DNA from: Halospina denitrificans
GTDB lineage: Bacteria > Pseudomonadota > Gammaproteobacteria > Pseudomonadales > Oleiphilaceae
Assembly: GCF_004364635.1 (NCBI RefSeq)
Contig: NZ_SOAX01000007.1
Coordinates: 62,001 to 126,000, forward strand
DNA: 64,000 nucleotides
Reading direction: 5' to 3'
In this document: positions 6,851-14,996 of the stretch, one piece after another
Layout: each line of letters starts with the position of its first letter
How positions within the stretch are numbered: position 1 is the stretch's first letter
Translations under genes and position numbers: made by a program
The notes under the pieces: generated by a model
Seen by the model: the letters and a program-made list of their open reading frames with translations, nothing else
Told to the model about the DNA's origin: nothing
Database searches by the model: none

Positions 6851-9685
6851 TCACGCCGGATAGGCTTTAACGAACGCATCGAACCCATCCTTCGCCATGG
6901 GCTTGCCGTACAGGAAACCCTGTTGGATGTGGCACCCCAGATTCAGCAGCGTATTCTTCTGCGACTCGGTTTCCACGCCTTCAGCCAACAGGCTCAGGTC
7001 CAGGTTATCGGCGATGGTAACGATCGAGCTCACCAGTTTCTGGATTTTCCGTTTGTGGAGCTGTCTGACAAAACTCTGGTCGATCTTTATCCCGCTCACG
7101 GGAAACTCGTTAAGATAGCTCAGGCTGCTGTAACCGGTTCCGAAATCATCCAGGAACACCCGGATTCCTCTTTTCGTCAGAAACCTCAGGAGGGAGCGCG
7201 CCTTGGTCGGATCCGAAATAAGTGTACTTTCGGTGATCTCGAACACCAGATTCCGGCAATCGATCTCCCGCTTTTCCAGCTCGTATACCAGGGTTTTTAT
7301 GGAGTCATTGATAAGGGCGGTAGCTGAAACATTGACGCTCAGGTAGCTGGCCTGGGGCGAGCCCTCGCTGCTATTTACCGCAAGCGCCCCACAGCCAAGA
7401 ATCAGCTGTCTGTCGATCTCATTGATCAGGCTCATCTGCTCGGCCAGAGGGATGAAGCTGGACGGTGGCAGAAGCCCTTTCTCCGGGTGCGTCCAGCGGG
7501 CCAGCGCCTCGCGCCCGATGATCCGGTTTTCAGTCACGTCGACAATAGGCTGGTAGTGGTAGCCGAATTCGTGCTCGACAATGGCGTGACGGATCTCGTT
7601 TTCCCGTACCTGGCGGTCTTTCAGTACGTTCAGCATGCTGGGCTGGAAAAACGTGTAACTGCCCTTGCCCCGGGATTTCGACTGGTACATGGCCAGGTCG
7701 GCCTTGCGGGTGAGTTCGGTGGAGTGGTTGCCGTCTTCCGGGGAAAGGGTGACCCCGATGCTGCAACCGGGGAATAATTGCCCCTCCTCGACGCTGATGG
7801 GCTGGCTGAGGTTGGCCGTAATCCGCTCGCAGAGATTCGCGATGTCCCGGTGACTGTGCCGTCTGTCTGCAATGACGCAGAATTCGTCGCCACTGAGGCG
7901 AGCCACAAAATCCGTCTGACTGACGGCCTCCATCAATCGGGCGCTGACGTCCTGGAGAATCCTGTCGCCTACCGGATGGCCAAGGGAGTCATTGATACGC
8001 TTGAAATTGTCCAGATCAATAAAAAGCAGCGCGAAAGGATTGTCCTGCAGTTCCTGTTTATCCAGCTCCGAGGTGAGCTGCATGTTGAAATGAAACCGGT
8101 TGGGTAAGCCGGTCAGCCCATCGTACATTGCCTGGATTTCGAGCTGTTTCTGAGTGGCGATCTTTTCCGCGGTGGCATGCTGTTCCACGAGGCCGTTCCG
8201 GATGATCTGCGCAATCTGATAATCAGTCTCCTCGAAGTGCCTCGACGTTCCGGCTACCTGTTGCCGCCAGCTCTCAAAACTTTTCCTTGGCCGCAGCTCA
8301 CCGGTTTCCTCGTCCGGTTTCAGGGGCTCTCCGGCCCACGCCACTTCTTCTTGATGCTCCCTGCGCATGAGGCACAGGTATTCATCCATGTCATTGTTAA
8401 GGCCGATAAAGATGATACCGGCGGGCATACGCGGTTCATGGTGCCCCGTCAGACTGTAAAGGTTGCTGGTGATGAGCATACCCTGTTTGACCAGGGGTCT
8501 GATCCGTTTCAGTGTCTCCTCGCTGATCGACAGAGGACCGCTTCGATGGCGACGGTTCTGTATATGGATTTCCAGTCCGTCCGCCACGAACAGCTTTATT
8601 AATGCCTTTTTCAGCTCCAGTATTTTGTTGAACAGCGCGTATTCGCCACTGAATCCGCCTCCCAGGGCCAGTTGGCTGCAGATCCGAAGGGCTTCGTTGT
8701 TCTTCCTGTTGAAGCGCTGGCTCCGAATCCGCATGATATGGCTGGCCATGACTTCGGCAGTAGCCAGGCACTTCTGTTGCTGGTCCAGCGAGACGGCTTT
8801 GGCGCCGGCGAGGTGGTGGCATGCAACCAGTCCCCACAGCTGGTTTTCCACCATGATGCTCACTGACATCGAAGCGCTCACGCCCATGTTTTTCAGGTAC
8901 TGGATATGCACCGGGCTGACGCTGCGCAGGTGACAGAAGCTCAGGTCAAATGCCTGGCCGTTAATCGGGTGGGCGCTCGGAAACAGGGGCACATTTTCCG
9001 CGTCGACGGCTGGAATGCATCGAATCCTGTTGCTGGCATAGAGATCCCGGGCCTGGGCAGGAATGTCGGTTTCCGGAAAGTGAAGCCCCTCATACTCTTT
9101 GGAGAGGCCTTCACCCACCTGCTCGGTGATGACTTCGCCATGCCAGTCTTCACTGAACCGGTAAATCATGACCCGGTCAAAACCGGTGAACTCGCGGATC
9201 TTGCTGGCAGCGCACTCAAGCAGGGCCTGGTTGGATGAATAGTCTGCCACTTCCCTGACAAAGCAGAAAAATTCCCGGTTGAGCGCAAGGCGGTTCTGGG
9301 CTGAATGAGGGCTCTGCAAGCCCTCCACGAACCCCAGCCCCCTGTACCTGAAGGCACCCATTTCCAGGGTTTGTTTGCCAAGGCTCAGGGGTATATAGTC
9401 CAGGCAGGGCCCAGAGGCCTCCTCCCCGATTTGCTCCCGGATCCAATGGGCAGAGTGTTCATTGAACAGGTTATCGATGGTTTGATCGGGATAAGTGTCG
9501 AGCTCCTTCTGGAACAGCGACTCACAATTGCGGGAAACGCTGAGAATACGAAAGCTCAGCGGATCAAAAATGATCAGGAAGCCATTTGGCTGAATCGCAG
9601 CGGGCGTGCGTATGGGTTCCCGGTGGCAGTCCGCGAGGCCCTCATAAGGGGAGGTATCCAGGTGTGCGGCGTGCTCGAAGCTCAT
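6851..9685 (-). CDS. bacteriophytochrome with GGDEF and EAL output domains
   Basis: 944 residues from the ATG at 9685, which has AGAGGGA upstream; a TTG at 9757 would add 24 residues. Order: PAS (about 15-120), GAF (about 140-310), PHY (about 325-500), GGDEF (about 515-680), EAL (about 695-935). Photosensory hallmarks are all present: the biliverdin-linking Cys20 in ADCHREPIRTP, the GAF motif FPETDIPAQARDLY, SPVHIQYLKNMGVSASM with CHHLAG, and the PHY tongue motif PRKSF. The cyclase motif reads SGDEF (near 597) and the upstream RxxD inhibitory site is missing. The EAL part is intact (EALARW near 724, ITEST, DDFGTGYSSL, AEGVET). It probably converts red/far-red light into changes in cyclic-di-GMP. 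No heme oxygenase gene is adjacent, so biliverdin must be made elsewhere. Confidence 0.93.
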   Translation of the reverse strand: MSFEHAAHLDTSPYEGLADCHREPIRTPAAIQPNGFLIIFDPLSFRILSVSRNCESLFQKELDTYPDQTIDNLFNEHSAHWIREQIGEEASGPCLDYIPLSLGKQTLEMGAFRYRGLGFVEGLQSPHSAQNRLALNREFFCFVREVADYSSNQALLECAASKIREFTGFDRVMIYRFSEDWHGEVITEQVGEGLSKEYEGLHFPETDIPAQARDLYASNRIRCIPAVDAENVPLFPSAHPINGQAFDLSFCHLRSVSPVHIQYLKNMGVSASMSVSIMVENQLWGLVACHHLAGAKAVSLDQQQKCLATAEVMASHIMRIRSQRFNRKNNEALRICSQLALGGGFSGEYALFNKILELKKALIKLFVADGLEIHIQNRRHRSGPLSISEETLKRIRPLVKQGMLITSNLYSLTGHHEPRMPAGIIFIGLNNDMDEYLCLMRREHQEEVAWAGEPLKPDEETGELRPRKSFESWRQQVAGTSRHFEETDYQIAQIIRNGLVEQHATAEKIATQKQLEIQAMYDGLTGLPNRFHFNMQLTSELDKQELQDNPFALLFIDLDNFKRINDSLGHPVGDRILQDVSARLMEAVSQTDFVARLSGDEFCVIADRRHSHRDIANLCERITANLSQPISVEEGQLFPGCSIGVTLSPEDGNHSTELTRKADLAMYQSKSRGKGSYTFFQPSMLNVLKDRQVRENEIRHAIVEHEFGYHYQPIVDVTENRIIGREALARWTHPEKGLLPPSSFIPLAEQMSLINEIDRQLILGCGALAVNSSEGSPQASYLSVNVSATALINDSIKTLVYELEKREIDCRNLVFEITESTLISDPTKARSLLRFLTKRGIRVFLDDFGTGYSSLSYLNEFPVSGIKIDQSFVRQLHKRKIQKLVSSIVTIADNLDLSLLAEGVETESQKNTLLNLGCHIQQGFLYGKPMAKDGFDAFVKAYPA

Positions 9686-9847
9686 ATCAAATTCCCTCTC
9701 AGGGCGCAGAACAACCGCACTCCTCTGCCTTACCCTTGGCAGTATCCTTTTGGGCAATTCTAGTTAGGTCTAATTGGCCCGTTCCGTCAATGGATTGTAA
9801 CAAAAGTGGGCAGCGTAATGCGTGTAGTCATTCACCCCCGCCCCTGA

Positions 9848-9920
9848 CGAACCCATAGGGTTCACAACCACAATATGAACCTTTAAGGTTCAAAAAATAA
9901 AAATGAACTGATACAGTTCA
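9848..9920. promoter_or_regulatory. three 17-bp palindromes phased 28 bp apart upstream of the SatD-family gene
   Basis: CGAACCCATAGGGTTCA (9848-9864), TGAACCTTTAAGGTTCA (9876-9892) and TGAACTGATACAGTTCA (9904-9920) share the form tGAAC-N7-GTTCA. Their starts are exactly 28 bp apart twice. The middle copy is a perfect dyad. A possible promoter (TTCAAA 9889-9894, 17 bp, TACAGT 9912-9917) overlaps copies two and three, 35 bp before the SatD-family ATG. Phased sites of this kind normally mean cooperative binding of a dimeric regulator. The C-terminal helix-turn-helix of the downstream protein is a candidate binder (inference). Confidence 0.72.
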
Positions 9921-9951
9921 ACATAGGGGCAGCGATGGCTGGGAGAGGGCC

Positions 9952-10575
9952 ATGAACCGGCTAGTGATGATCGCCGATATCATTGATTCAAGAAACCTGA
10001 CCAACCGCAAGCAGGTCCAGACCGAACTGGAATCCCTGCTGGGCGAGCTGAATGGGCAACAGGATCAGCTGCTGTCACCTTACACCATCACCCTGGGTGA
10101 TGAGTTCCAGGCCCTGTATGACGGCGCGGACCGTGTCTTTCCGGATATCCTCGCCATCATGCGGCAGTTGCATCCGGTCGAGCTCCGGTTCGCCCTTGGT
10201 GTTGGCTCCCTGTCCACAGACATTAACCCGGAGCGGGCCATTGGCATGGACGGCCCCGCCTTCCACCGGGCGCGGGACCTGCTCGCGGATATGAAGCACG
10301 ACAGCCGGACGCTGGCGATTACCGGGCTGCCGGACGACGACGGTCTCCAGGAGGCCGCGCTGGGGCTGTTCAATCTCCAGCTCCGGAAATGGCACCCCAA
10401 CCGCCTGGCCATCCTTCAGCAGCTGCTGCAGGACAGGGGGATTACGGACATTGCTCAGGACCTTGGCATCACGGAACGGAGCGTATACAAAAACATCCAT
10501 GAAGGGGGCCTGGCGTACGCGATCCAGCTGATACGCGCACTGACCCGGCGCATGAACGGCGCCCTCTCCCACTGA
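9952..10575 (+). CDS. SatD-family protein with C-terminal helix-turn-helix
   Basis: 207 residues starting MNRLVMIADIIDSRNLTNRK, with GGGAGAGGG ahead of the ATG. The N-terminal 150 residues match what I know of the SatD family (named from a streptococcal signal-recognition-related locus): an ADIIDSR start, a TLGDEFQALYDGA core, then ELRFALGVGSLSTDIN and IGMDGPAFHRARD. This pattern recalls nucleotide-cyclase-like folds, but activity is not established. The last 50 residues (ITDIAQDLGITERSVYKNIHEGG) form a helix-turn-helix. The membrane-protein gene starts 12 bases after its stop, so the two are probably one transcript. It is divergent from bphP, and three operator-like palindromes lie in the shared region. 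Confidence 0.78.
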   Translation: MNRLVMIADIIDSRNLTNRKQVQTELESLLGELNGQQDQLLSPYTITLGDEFQALYDGADRVFPDILAIMRQLHPVELRFALGVGSLSTDINPERAIGMDGPAFHRARDLLADMKHDSRTLAITGLPDDDGLQEAALGLFNLQLRKWHPNRLAILQQLLQDRGITDIAQDLGITERSVYKNIHEGGLAYAIQLIRALTRRMNGALSH

Positions 10576-10587
10576 AACGGAGTTCCC

Positions 10588-11280
10588 ATGGCCATTCTGG
10601 TTTTTCTCAACGCCTGGCTGCTCACCCGGCTCTGGTTCACCTTCCGGGACCGGCCACTGCCCACGCGCGAGTGGACAGTCCTGGCACTGGTCCAGGTGGT
10701 TCTGGTCGGTGTCCTCACACCCGGACTGCATACCCTGGCGCTTGTCGCGACGGTAATCGCCTCGCTCGCGCTGTCCGAGGCCCTGGTCCCGGAGGAACGG
10801 TTGAACGCGGGGCGCCTTGCGGGGGGCGCCCTCGTGGGGATGGTGGCGTTTCTCTCGGCTCACTTTGGTTCACCCGGGTCCTGGCTGCTGCCTGTACAGC
10901 AGCCGGAAGTGCTGCGCCCTGCCATGCTGGGGCTGCTCGGCTTCCTGCTGGTGGCGAACGAAACCAACCTGGCCATCCGCACCCTGCTCCACCGTTTCCA
11001 GATGGAGCCAACCACGCCCACGAAGGGCGAGACACGCACCGTGGACGACCGCGAATACAACGCCGGCCGCGTCATCGGCATGCTGGAACGCTGGCTGATC
11101 TACCTGGTGGTGGTGTTCGCGCAGAACTACAACGTCATTGCACTGATCCTGGCCGCCAAGGGCTTTGCCCGGTTCCGACAGATGGATGAACGGGAGTTCG
11201 CGGAATACGTACTCATCGGGACCCTGGCCTCGCTGCTGTTCACCATTGTCATCGGCCAGTCGATTCTCTACTTTCTCTGA
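10588..11280 (+). CDS. SatD-partner membrane protein (DUF3307-like)
   Basis: 230 residues, mostly hydrophobic, with about six predicted membrane segments (1-15, 28-60, 75-95, 108-130, 165-190, 205-230). The C-terminal part GRVIGMLERWLIYLVVVFAQNYNVIALILAAKGFARF resembles the C-terminal region of DUF3307-type proteins, which I recall as frequent neighbours of SatD-family genes. Function unknown. Its ATG has GGAG five bases upstream and lies 12 bp after the SatD-family stop, which suggests co-expression and perhaps a membrane/regulator pair. The loop between segments four and five (about 138-160) is charged and probably cytoplasmic. Confidence 0.68.
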   Translation: MAILVFLNAWLLTRLWFTFRDRPLPTREWTVLALVQVVLVGVLTPGLHTLALVATVIASLALSEALVPEERLNAGRLAGGALVGMVAFLSAHFGSPGSWLLPVQQPEVLRPAMLGLLGFLLVANETNLAIRTLLHRFQMEPTTPTKGETRTVDDREYNAGRVIGMLERWLIYLVVVFAQNYNVIALILAAKGFARFRQMDEREFAEYVLIGTLASLLFTIVIGQSILYFL

Positions 11281-11297
11281 TTCGCCCGCTGGGCGAA
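11281..11297. terminator. hairpin after the SatD operon
   Basis: TTCGCCC, GCT loop, GGGCGAA directly follows the stop codon at 11280. There is no U-tract, so termination is only plausible. Confidence 0.4.
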
Positions 11298-11368
11298 ATG
11301 AAAGGATTCGTCAGGTCTACCGTGCATAGCGGTAACGAAAACCAAACGGGGTGTTACAGGATGAGGAG

Positions 11369-12121
11369 TCAGGAAGCTCTCCGCTCCCGCCACTTCCACA
11401 CGAACTCGATAAGGGAAACCAGGGAGGCGAGCAACCCGATGCCCAGCGTTGCGGCTTGCGCCATCCGCCCCAGCTGGAAAGTTGGCTCCGAGACATTGAT
11501 TGCCAATGGGATGGTTCCCGGCAGTTCGTCGGGCACGACGCCGTCACCCGAGTCGGTGGCCTCCAGGGCCGTCGCAATCTGCCCGCGCAGGTTGCCGGGC
11601 CGGGAAGCAATGACGGACCAGCTCGCCCTGAGGTCGCGCCCAACCGGAACCGGACCCTGCGGCTGGACCTGGGCACCCGCAAGATCCAGCCTCACCTGGA
11701 GTCGACGCTGGATCTCCCGCCTGATGGCCGCCTCCTGGGAGGCCTCGCGTTCAGACGCCCCACCCTCGGCAGCAACCGTGACGCGGAAGCGGACACTCGT
11801 GCGGAATCCATCATTCAACCGCGCCTGCGCAGGCACCTGCGGCTCATCCGCTTTCACACTGACCCGGTACTGAGCCGGAGGCGGTGCTGCACCCCCATGA
11901 ATCAACGGAACCGCACGGCGGAGTCCACCGCTGGGCAGGCTGATCAGAGGCCCGGGGCGAAAGGTGGTTTCGACTCGATGGGCGTCAACCATCGAGGAGA
12001 GTTCCAGGCCTGAATCCTGGTGATACACACTCAGGTAACCCCAGACCGCGAGCATTACAACAGCCACGAAAGCCATGGCCCAGGGGCCGATGATCATGGG
12101 GATGGAACGTTGCCTGGCCAT
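11369..12121 (-). CDS. predicted membrane-anchored protein, function unknown
   Basis: About 250 residues from the ATG at 12121 (GGAG upstream; a GTG at 12145 would add eight). It has an N-terminal membrane segment (about 10-30), a long predicted periplasmic part and a second membrane segment close to the C-terminus (about 225-245), ending in the basic tail EFVWKWRERRAS. The middle has beta-rich repeats of the type YRVSVKADEP...TSVRFRVTVAAEG and a helical block rich in Arg and Glu (EASQEAAIRREIQRRLQVRL). No family recognised. The upstream PilZ gene is on the same strand 110 bp away, which allows but does not prove a shared transcript. Confidence 0.6.
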   Translation of the reverse strand: MARQRSIPMIIGPWAMAFVAVVMLAVWGYLSVYHQDSGLELSSMVDAHRVETTFRPGPLISLPSGGLRRAVPLIHGGAAPPPAQYRVSVKADEPQVPAQARLNDGFRTSVRFRVTVAAEGGASEREASQEAAIRREIQRRLQVRLDLAGAQVQPQGPVPVGRDLRASWSVIASRPGNLRGQIATALEATDSGDGVVPDELPGTIPLAINVSEPTFQLGRMAQAATLGIGLLASLVSLIEFVWKWRERRAS

Positions 12122-12231
12122 GAGTCCACACTCCATTGCCGCCACGCCTTGGATAACTCCAAACTTACCAGACTATATTGTTTCTGCACATAGATACAGC
12201 CAACGCTGGAACCCCGGCCTCCCATGGGAGG

Positions 12232-12600
12232 CTATACCAGGGATCCAATCCCCACCATTTCGGCCCCTTCAGGCTCAAATTCGATGCCCAGGTGACGGAA
12301 CGAGCCATAATCATGGCGGTGCACCACCCTGCCGATAACCGGGAGCAGCTCATCCTCGGCATGGGTTAGCCAGACAATGAGGTTGGCATTCTCCGGTAGC
12401 TCCGCGCTTGCGTCGCAGTCCAGGCAACCAAGGCCGTGCGGGCTGAGGTCCACCACCTGGCACTGGCAGGTTTTGCCGGCGCCTTCGATCTCTATCTCCG
12501 CCGTCATACCTTCGGGGCACCGACGGAAACTGCGCCGCCGCCCGGGTTCCGGCCGCAAAGAGGATTGGTTGAACGAAGAATCGGTTTTACCGTATTCCAT
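12232..12600 (-). CDS. PilZ-domain protein (cyclic-di-GMP receptor)
   Basis: 122 residues, single PilZ domain. Both ligand-binding motifs are visible: the arginine cluster RRRSFRR at 21-27 (RxxxR) and DLSPHGLG at 51-58 (D/NxSxxG). By family knowledge this binds cyclic-di-GMP dimers and passes the signal to a partner. The ATG at 12600 follows AAGGGTGAAATGGA. It is the only obvious cyclic-di-GMP receptor in a window with five turnover proteins. A short cysteine-rich stretch (CQCQVVDLS...CLDCD) is unusual for PilZ and could make it redox-sensitive (inference). The gene for an unknown membrane protein follows on the same strand. Confidence 0.88.
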   Translation of the reverse strand: MEYGKTDSSFNQSSLRPEPGRRRSFRRCPEGMTAEIEIEGAGKTCQCQVVDLSPHGLGCLDCDASAELPENANLIVWLTHAEDELLPVIGRVVHRHDYGSFRHLGIEFEPEGAEMVGIGSLV

Positions 12601-13030
12601 TCCATTTCACCCTTACCGTTCCAGGGCTCATAAGAGAGCCACTCTCCTGAGTTCCGCCCTGCCCGGGGCTCCAGACACGGCGACGATATTTACTCAGATT
12701 ACAGAACGGTAATTGCACGGCTATAAGGAGATTTGCGTATGGGGGGATTGAAGAAAGTATTCATTCAAATGGCCCGGTGACGAATAGCCTGTTCCGAAGT
12801 CGTCCAGGGACAGGCGCCCCCACCTCGGCCGTCAAACGGCGGGCAACCTCCCTCTTTCTTTTCCAGAATAATCCCTAAGCGCAAGGATGAATATGAGGAT
12901 TTTGGAATGAGATCGCGGGCTGCGTTGATCACGGGCTGCGTTGATCACGGGCAACGACAAGCGCCTGAAGGACTGGCACAGTGATCCTTTGCATTCATGC
13001 ACCAATCAACAGAAAACGCGTGGAGATCCT
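12601..13030. other. 430-bp intergenic region with a 16-bp tandem duplication
   Basis: No convincing gene. It contains two exact head-to-tail copies of CGGGCTGCGTTGATCA (12916-12931 and 12932-12947). A 13-codon frame at 12739-12780 has AAGGAG eight bases before its ATG and would encode MGGLKKVFIQMAR; it is too short to call as a gene. The region should hold the divergent promoters for pilZ and ydcH, but no clear hexamers stand out. Confidence 0.5.
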
Positions 13031-13279
13031 ATGAGTCACACACCGCACGAACTGGCCGACGAATTTCCCGAACAGGCCGAACACATCCACGAACTCAAAC
13101 AATCGGACACCCATTTTGCCGAGCTGGTGGATGAATACCACGAGGTGAACCGGACAGTCCACCGCATGGAAACCGAGGTCGAACCGGTGGCCACGCATAT
13201 CGAGGAAGACACCCGCAAAAAGCGTCTGGCGCTCAAGGACAGGATCGCGGCATACCTCAGCTCGTCCAACGCGAGCTGA
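13031..13279 (+). CDS. YdcH-family (DUF465) small helical protein
   Basis: 82 residues, MSHTPHELADEF..., start fixed by GGAGATCC just upstream of the ATG at 13031. It has the family pattern: EFPEQAEHIHELKQSDTHFAELVDEYHEVNRTVHRMETEVEP followed by a basic helix KKRLALKDRIAAYL. DUF465 proteins form an antiparallel two-helix hairpin that assembles into oligomers. The biological role is not established. It is followed by a convergent phosphoribosyltransferase gene. Confidence 0.88.
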   Translation: MSHTPHELADEFPEQAEHIHELKQSDTHFAELVDEYHEVNRTVHRMETEVEPVATHIEEDTRKKRLALKDRIAAYLSSSNAS

Positions 13280-13315
13280 TCACATTCAGCACCAAGGCAT
13301 TAAAACATCAATGGC

Positions 13316-13954
13316 CTATTGTTGCTTACCACTTGCCCCTGAAAGGATCGACACCACCTCCGCGTCATCCACCTGACCGAACGTCCGGAAGAACTCGCCC
13401 ACGGCCCGGAATCTCTGCGGTTTCAGCGGGCATACCACGTCGTCAGCGATGGCACGCATCCGCTCCAGGGTCTCCGGCGGCGCCACGCCCACGGCTGCGA
13501 TCAGGCGACTGGGTTGCTGGGCACGAACCGCTTTCAGTGCGGCAAGCATGGTTGCGCCCGTGGCAATACCATCATCCACCACGATGACGATACGGTCGCG
13601 CGGGTCAATGGATAAACGTACCGGGGTGTATTGCTCACGACGCCGGCGCAGCACTTCCAGCTGTTGGTCCGTCTCACGCTGCAGGTATCTTTCATCAATG
13701 CCCAGTCTTTGGGCATGATCGGCGATGTAAACGGTGCCATCCTCGCTGACGGCGCCTACTGCAAATTCCGGATTGCCCGGAGCGCCCAGTTTGTGCACCA
13801 GGACCACATCCAGCTCGCCCTGCAGCGCCCGGGCAATCTGTGCCGCCATCGGCACCGCACCACGCGGAATGGCGAGCACAAGCGGATTCTGCCCCCGGTA
13901 CTCAATCAGCTCCCGCGCCAGCGTCTCCGCGGCGTCTTCGCGATCCTCGTACAT
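13316..13954 (-). CDS. phosphoribosyltransferase-domain protein
   Basis: 212 residues from the ATG at 13954 (GGGGG upstream, start MYEDREDAAETLARELIEY); an ATG at 13978 adds eight residues and is equally possible. The type I PRTase fold is shown by AIPRGAVPMAAQIARAL (about 28-44), the flexible-loop region VHKLGAPGNPEFAVGAV and the PRPP-binding loop VIVVDDGIATGATM (about 123-136). Members of this group are often annotated only as PRTase-domain proteins, and the base or ligand is unknown. It sits 36 bp (12 bp with the longer start) after the SDR stop on the same strand and is probably co-transcribed. Confidence 0.82.
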   Translation of the reverse strand: MYEDREDAAETLARELIEYRGQNPLVLAIPRGAVPMAAQIARALQGELDVVLVHKLGAPGNPEFAVGAVSEDGTVYIADHAQRLGIDERYLQRETDQQLEVLRRRREQYTPVRLSIDPRDRIVIVVDDGIATGATMLAALKAVRAQQPSRLIAAVGVAPPETLERMRAIADDVVCPLKPQRFRAVGEFFRTFGQVDDAEVVSILSGASGKQQ

Positions 13955-13990
13955 ATCATAGCCCCCTGGGCTGCCCATTATTTGCCCCGA

Positions 13991-14755
13991 TTACTGGGCA
14001 CAATATCCACCATCAACAAGGTAAGTATTACCATTGCAGCCGCTGGCATCATCGGAGAACAGCATCGCGGCCATGGCGGCGCACTCCTCGTTGGTCACAT
14101 AACGGCCCAGGGGCACCCGTGATGCAAACATCCGGTGAACGTCCTCGCCATGGCCCGGATTGGCCTGCTCCTCGATTGAGCGCATCATGCGGTTATCGAC
14201 CGGCCCCGGATTAAGGGTGTTGACGCGAATACCTTCCGGTCCCAGCTCCGCGGCCAGGCAGCGCATCATGCCAACCACTGCGTGCTTGCTGCTGACATAG
14301 GGCGATAACCCGGCCGCACCACGCAGCCCGGCCACGCTGGAGGTCATCACGATGCTCCCGCCGCCGGCTCTGCGCAACGCGGGAATCACGGCTTCAACGC
14401 CGAACCGGACGCCGTGCACGTTAACGCTGAACACCCTGTTCCAGGCTTCATCTGAGCGGCTGTCGAAAGGCCCCACCTCCCCCTCAATACCGGCGTTCAG
14501 GAAGGCGGCATCGAGACGCCCGAACTGTTTCTCAGCAACCGCAACCATGTGCTCATTATCCTCCCGACGGGTAACATCCACCGCGAGACCGCAGGCGCGT
14601 TCTCCGAGTGACTCCGCAATGGCTTCCACCGGCCCGGATTCACGGTCTGTAATGACGACACTGGCACCCCGGGCGTGCGCGAGGCGCGCCGTGGTTTCGC
14701 CAATGCCACCTGCGCCACCGGTGATAACGATGACTTTCCCTTCAAGCGTGTTCAT
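13991..14755 (-). CDS. short-chain dehydrogenase/reductase
   Basis: 254 residues, a classical SDR: cofactor motif TGGAGGIG at 12-19, NAG at 87-89, catalytic Ser139/140 in MTSSVAG, Tyr153 and Lys157 in YVSSK, and NPGPV later. Asp37 at the end of the second strand suggests NAD(H) rather than NADP(H). The substrate is unknown. The ATG has AAAGGGGAAACGA upstream. It is divergent from fbaB across 241 bp, and the phosphoribosyltransferase gene follows closely downstream. Confidence 0.87.
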   Translation of the reverse strand: MNTLEGKVIVITGGAGGIGETTARLAHARGASVVITDRESGPVEAIAESLGERACGLAVDVTRREDNEHMVAVAEKQFGRLDAAFLNAGIEGEVGPFDSRSDEAWNRVFSVNVHGVRFGVEAVIPALRRAGGGSIVMTSSVAGLRGAAGLSPYVSSKHAVVGMMRCLAAELGPEGIRVNTLNPGPVDNRMMRSIEEQANPGHGEDVHRMFASRVPLGRYVTNEECAAMAAMLFSDDASGCNGNTYLVDGGYCAQ

Positions 14756-14927
14756 TTCGTTTCCCCTTTTCCATCCCTAAACTGAACTGCCCTGCTGGTA
14801 TTAGTCCGCAAACCGGGTGTTGCGTCAATGTGCGCCGACAGTAATCCCACCAGAACAGTGACCGGAATCATTTCTACAGTATTACAGCACCTGGAACAGG
14901 CAGGCTGATTGATGCAGGTCATGTATG

Positions 14928-14956
14928 GTGACCCGGCTGTTGCCACAGACTACAAT
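14928..14956 (+). promoter_or_regulatory. candidate sigma-70 promoter of fbaB
   Basis: GTGACC (14928-14933), 17-bp spacer, TACAAT (14951-14956), about 40 bp before the aldolase ATG. Five of six bases match the -10 consensus and four of six the -35. Confidence 0.4.
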
Positions 14957-14996
14957 GAGGCCGGGAACGATCCCTTTTACCCCTGCAGGAGGCAAC

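Noticed and set aside
13955-13978. Longer N-terminus for the phosphoribosyltransferase
   Set aside because: Possible, but the shorter form has a better ribosome binding site and a more typical start; the difference is eight residues and cannot be settled here.
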